Position numbers and translations under genes: made by a program | Part shown: positions 62,468 to 64,000 of the stretch, piece after piece | Numbering within the stretch: position 1 is the first letter of the stretch | How the letters are laid out: each line of letters begins with the position of its first letter | Notes under the pieces: model-generated | What the model was told of the DNA's origin: nothing | Seen by the model: the letters and a program-made list of their open reading frames with translations, nothing else | Database searches by the model: none | From: Gemmatimonadaceae bacterium | GTDB lineage: Bacteria; Gemmatimonadota; Gemmatimonadetes; Gemmatimonadales; Gemmatimonadaceae | Assembly: GCA_025362035.1 (NCBI GenBank) | Contig: JANYIN010000163.1 | Coordinates: 1-64,000, forward strand | Length of the DNA: 64,000 nucleotides | Direction: 5' to 3'

Positions 62468-63570
62468 CCGCCGGCTCCGCTGGGTGTGGGATCGCGCTGG
62501 GCCTCGAATTCCTCGCTGGACGTGCCACCGTTGCCATTGGTCGTGGAGATGGCGAGAGTCGGGCATTCGTGCACGAACCCGCCGTCTGCTGGAGACCAGT
62601 CCACCGTGCGCGACACGGCGTAGGCCTTACCCTCGCCGTCCATGTCCATGAGGTTGGGCGCGATGGTCACGCAGGTGCCGCACCCAGTACACTTCTGGCG
62701 ATCCACGAAGATTTCCACGCGCCGTCGCGGGTATACGCAACGCGGGTTGTCCCAGTAGGTGTCGATGTCGCGCAGCGCCCGCATCGCGGCGCGATACCCT
62801 TCTTCGATATTCGCCGACGTATCGGCGAAGCTGAGCCAGTTAGCGTCGTTCACCTTCGGCCTGATGAGCACCATTGGCGGTCCGTTCCAGCTCTGTAGCG
62901 GGTATTGCTGCAGCGCGTGCATCATCATCGTCGCGGCCCGCATGTAGATCGTCGCGAAGCCCTGGGTGTCGGCGCGCGCAACCTGCGACGCGTCCGAGCT
63001 ACCAACGTCCACGGCGATGATCAGATCAGCGAACTGCGCCGTGATGGAGACGGGAAGATTGTCCACGACGCCACCGTCGATGCAGGTGCGCGCGCCCACG
63101 TGTCCGGGCGGGAAATAGCCGGGCAGGGCGCACGACGCGTACACTGCTTCGCGGACGCTCACATCGCGCAGTCCGGGTAGTCCCCAAACGACGCGCGCGC
63201 CCTGGTCGAGATCGACCGTGTTCACGAGGAGCCTTCGCGGCAGATCGTCGAAGGTGCCCTCGGGTACCGCGTCCGCGCACAACTGCCGCAGCGGCTCCTC
63301 GAGGTAGATGGACCGCGATTGCATCCGGTCCAGAAGCATGCCGAAATGGTTGACGCGAAACAGATCTTTCCGGCGCATGGATTGCACGCGCGCCATCATT
63401 TCGGACACCGAGATGCCGCCCAGGTGCGCCGCGGCGATGAGCGCGCCGATGCTCGTGCCGGCGAACGTATCGGGCACGATGTGGAGTTCTTCGAGTGCGC
63501 GCAGCACTCCGATATGCGCAAATCCCTTCAGCCCACCGCCGCCGAGCACGAGGGCAACACGTCTGGCCAC
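62464..63570 (-). CDS. Patatin-like phospholipase fused to a C-terminal ferredoxin-like Fe-S site
   Basis: A 368-residue two-part protein. The patatin domain shows the oxyanion loop GGGGLKG, nucleophile Ser40 in GTSIG and catalytic Asp165 in IDGGVVDNLP, so lipid acyl hydrolysis is expected. From about residue 285 a short ferredoxin-like segment follows: Cys294, Cys297, Cys300 (KCTGCGTCVTIAPN) and Cys336 (HECPTLAI), the four ligands for a [4Fe-4S] or, if one is unused, [3Fe-4S] cluster. No signal peptide is present. The role of the cluster in a lipase is not known to me; it could sense redox state or take electrons. Confidence 0.85.
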   Translation of the reverse strand: MARRVALVLGGGGLKGFAHIGVLRALEELHIVPDTFAGTSIGALIAAAHLGGISVSEMMARVQSMRRKDLFRVNHFGMLLDRMQSRSIYLEEPLRQLCADAVPEGTFDDLPRRLLVNTVDLDQGARVVWGLPGLRDVSVREAVYASCALPGYFPPGHVGARTCIDGGVVDNLPVSITAQFADLIIAVDVGSSDASQVARADTQGFATIYMRAATMMMHALQQYPLQSWNGPPMVLIRPKVNDANWLSFADTSANIEEGYRAAMRALRDIDTYWDNPRCVYPRRRVEIFVDRQKCTGCGTCVTIAPNLMDMDGEGKAYAVSRTVDWSPADGGFVHECPTLAISTTNGNGGTSSEEFEAQRDPTPSGAGG

Positions 63571-63805
63571 GTCGCGGATCCTCCGTTCGTGCCGATTGGG
63601 CCGGCGGATGTGGACGACTGCCGCCGCGCCGCAGGATAGTAACGGGTAGCTTCATACCCGGCCTTCTCTGCCCGGCGTGCGATCATCTCGCACGCAGCTG
63701 ATAGTTGCGGCGCTCGTGCCGAGAGACTTGAGGTTCGGTGATCCTCGACACGACAGTGACGTCCGGCGCCCAGACGGCCCCGGACGTTCCCGACGTCGCG
63801 CGGCT

Positions 63806-64000
63806 CTACTGAACGTACTGGTACAGGCCGATCAGCCCCACTACGGCGCCACCCACCGAAATGGCATATCCTGCCCCGCCACCGACGATGAGCCCCGTGA
63901 GCACCGCGGCGCCGCCGACGACCATGAGTGCGACACTCTGTCCATACCCACCGCTTCGCACGGGGGCCGGCGAGGCATTGTGAGAGTCCGTGCCCCTCCG
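63806..64000 (-). CDS. Gly-rich small membrane protein, N-terminus cut by window edge
   Basis: The last 64 codons of a minus-strand gene. The visible end is a soluble SHNASPAPVRSGGYGQ stretch followed by a continuous hydrophobic, Gly-rich hairpin (SVALMVVGGAAVLTGLIVGG, then GAGYAISVGGAVVGLIGLYQ) and the terminal YVQ. It is probably two short membrane helices. The start lies beyond the window, so length and family are unknown. Confidence 0.6.
   Translation of the reverse strand, partial: RRGTDSHNASPAPVRSGGYGQSVALMVVGGAAVLTGLIVGGGAGYAISVGGAVVGLIGLYQYVQ

Noticed and set aside
1-64000. CRISPR arrays, insertion sequences and prophage genes
   Set aside because: No regularly spaced repeats, transposase or phage proteins found by reading through both strands; remote or very degraded copies cannot be excluded by eye.

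Overview
The window is 64 kb of high-GC bacterial chromosome, densely coded, with short intergenic gaps and many 4-nt stop/start overlaps (ATGA or GTGA). The gene content (many exported lipoproteins, an Att-like ABC cluster, an OmpA-family protein, a class II photolyase, a KGG stress protein, agmatine and queuosine genes) fits a diderm, aerobic heterotroph and resembles Gemmatimonadota. That placement is inference from gene style; no rRNA or other phylogenetic marker is present to prove it. I found no insertion sequence, phage gene, CRISPR array or rRNA.

Layout. 1-4851 (minus): a large Eco57I-like adenine methyltransferase followed by an SF2/SNF2-like helicase that runs off the left edge, a likely defence or restriction-type pair. 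4912-9839: glycosyltransferase, LD-carboxypeptidase, rhodanese, hydrolase, Nudix and VOC genes. 10022-16775 (plus): an Nramp metal transporter, a universal stress protein and a DtxR-family regulator, with a DtxR-like palindrome just upstream, running directly into a four-gene Att-like ABC cluster whose last gene fuses a permease N-terminus to an AttH/CrtC-type lipocalin domain. 16921-25820: DUF72, a His-rich membrane protein, a YtkA-like two-domain protein, SURF1, a long acyl-CoA dehydrogenase, a degenerate HMA-domain protein, a hydroxyacid dehydrogenase and a class V aminotransferase. 25858-36467: a lipoprotein sugar-hydrolase-like protein, small conserved genes, RNase Z, a KGG protein, a beta-propeller/gamma-glutamyltransferase fusion, a PLP ammonia-lyase and a photolyase.

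36515-38411 holds two tRNA units, Ala(CGC) and Gln(CTG), each with a plausible sigma70-type promoter and a strong intrinsic terminator. 38484-43405: pilin, then a MarR regulator, YceI, an MhqO-like dioxygenase and a FUSC exporter, with MarR-type operator candidates before marR and before yceI; this looks like a quinone or aromatic stress unit. 43415-48399: HNH nuclease and a run of exported proteins. 48706-50425 (minus): queC-queE-queD for preQ0. 50549-53537: a cystathionine gamma-synthase-like enzyme and an M28 peptidase.

53565-57604 (minus) reads as prx - glycerate kinase - aguB - aguA. The peroxiredoxin is the most striking item: its peroxidatic position is an in-frame TGA, the reading frame continues intact on both sides, and a hairpin with bacterial SECIS geometry lies just downstream, so it is probably an exported selenoprotein. 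58462-64000: aconitase, an M20 hydrolase, a patatin fused to a C-terminal ferredoxin-like cluster site, and the end of a small membrane protein cut by the right edge.
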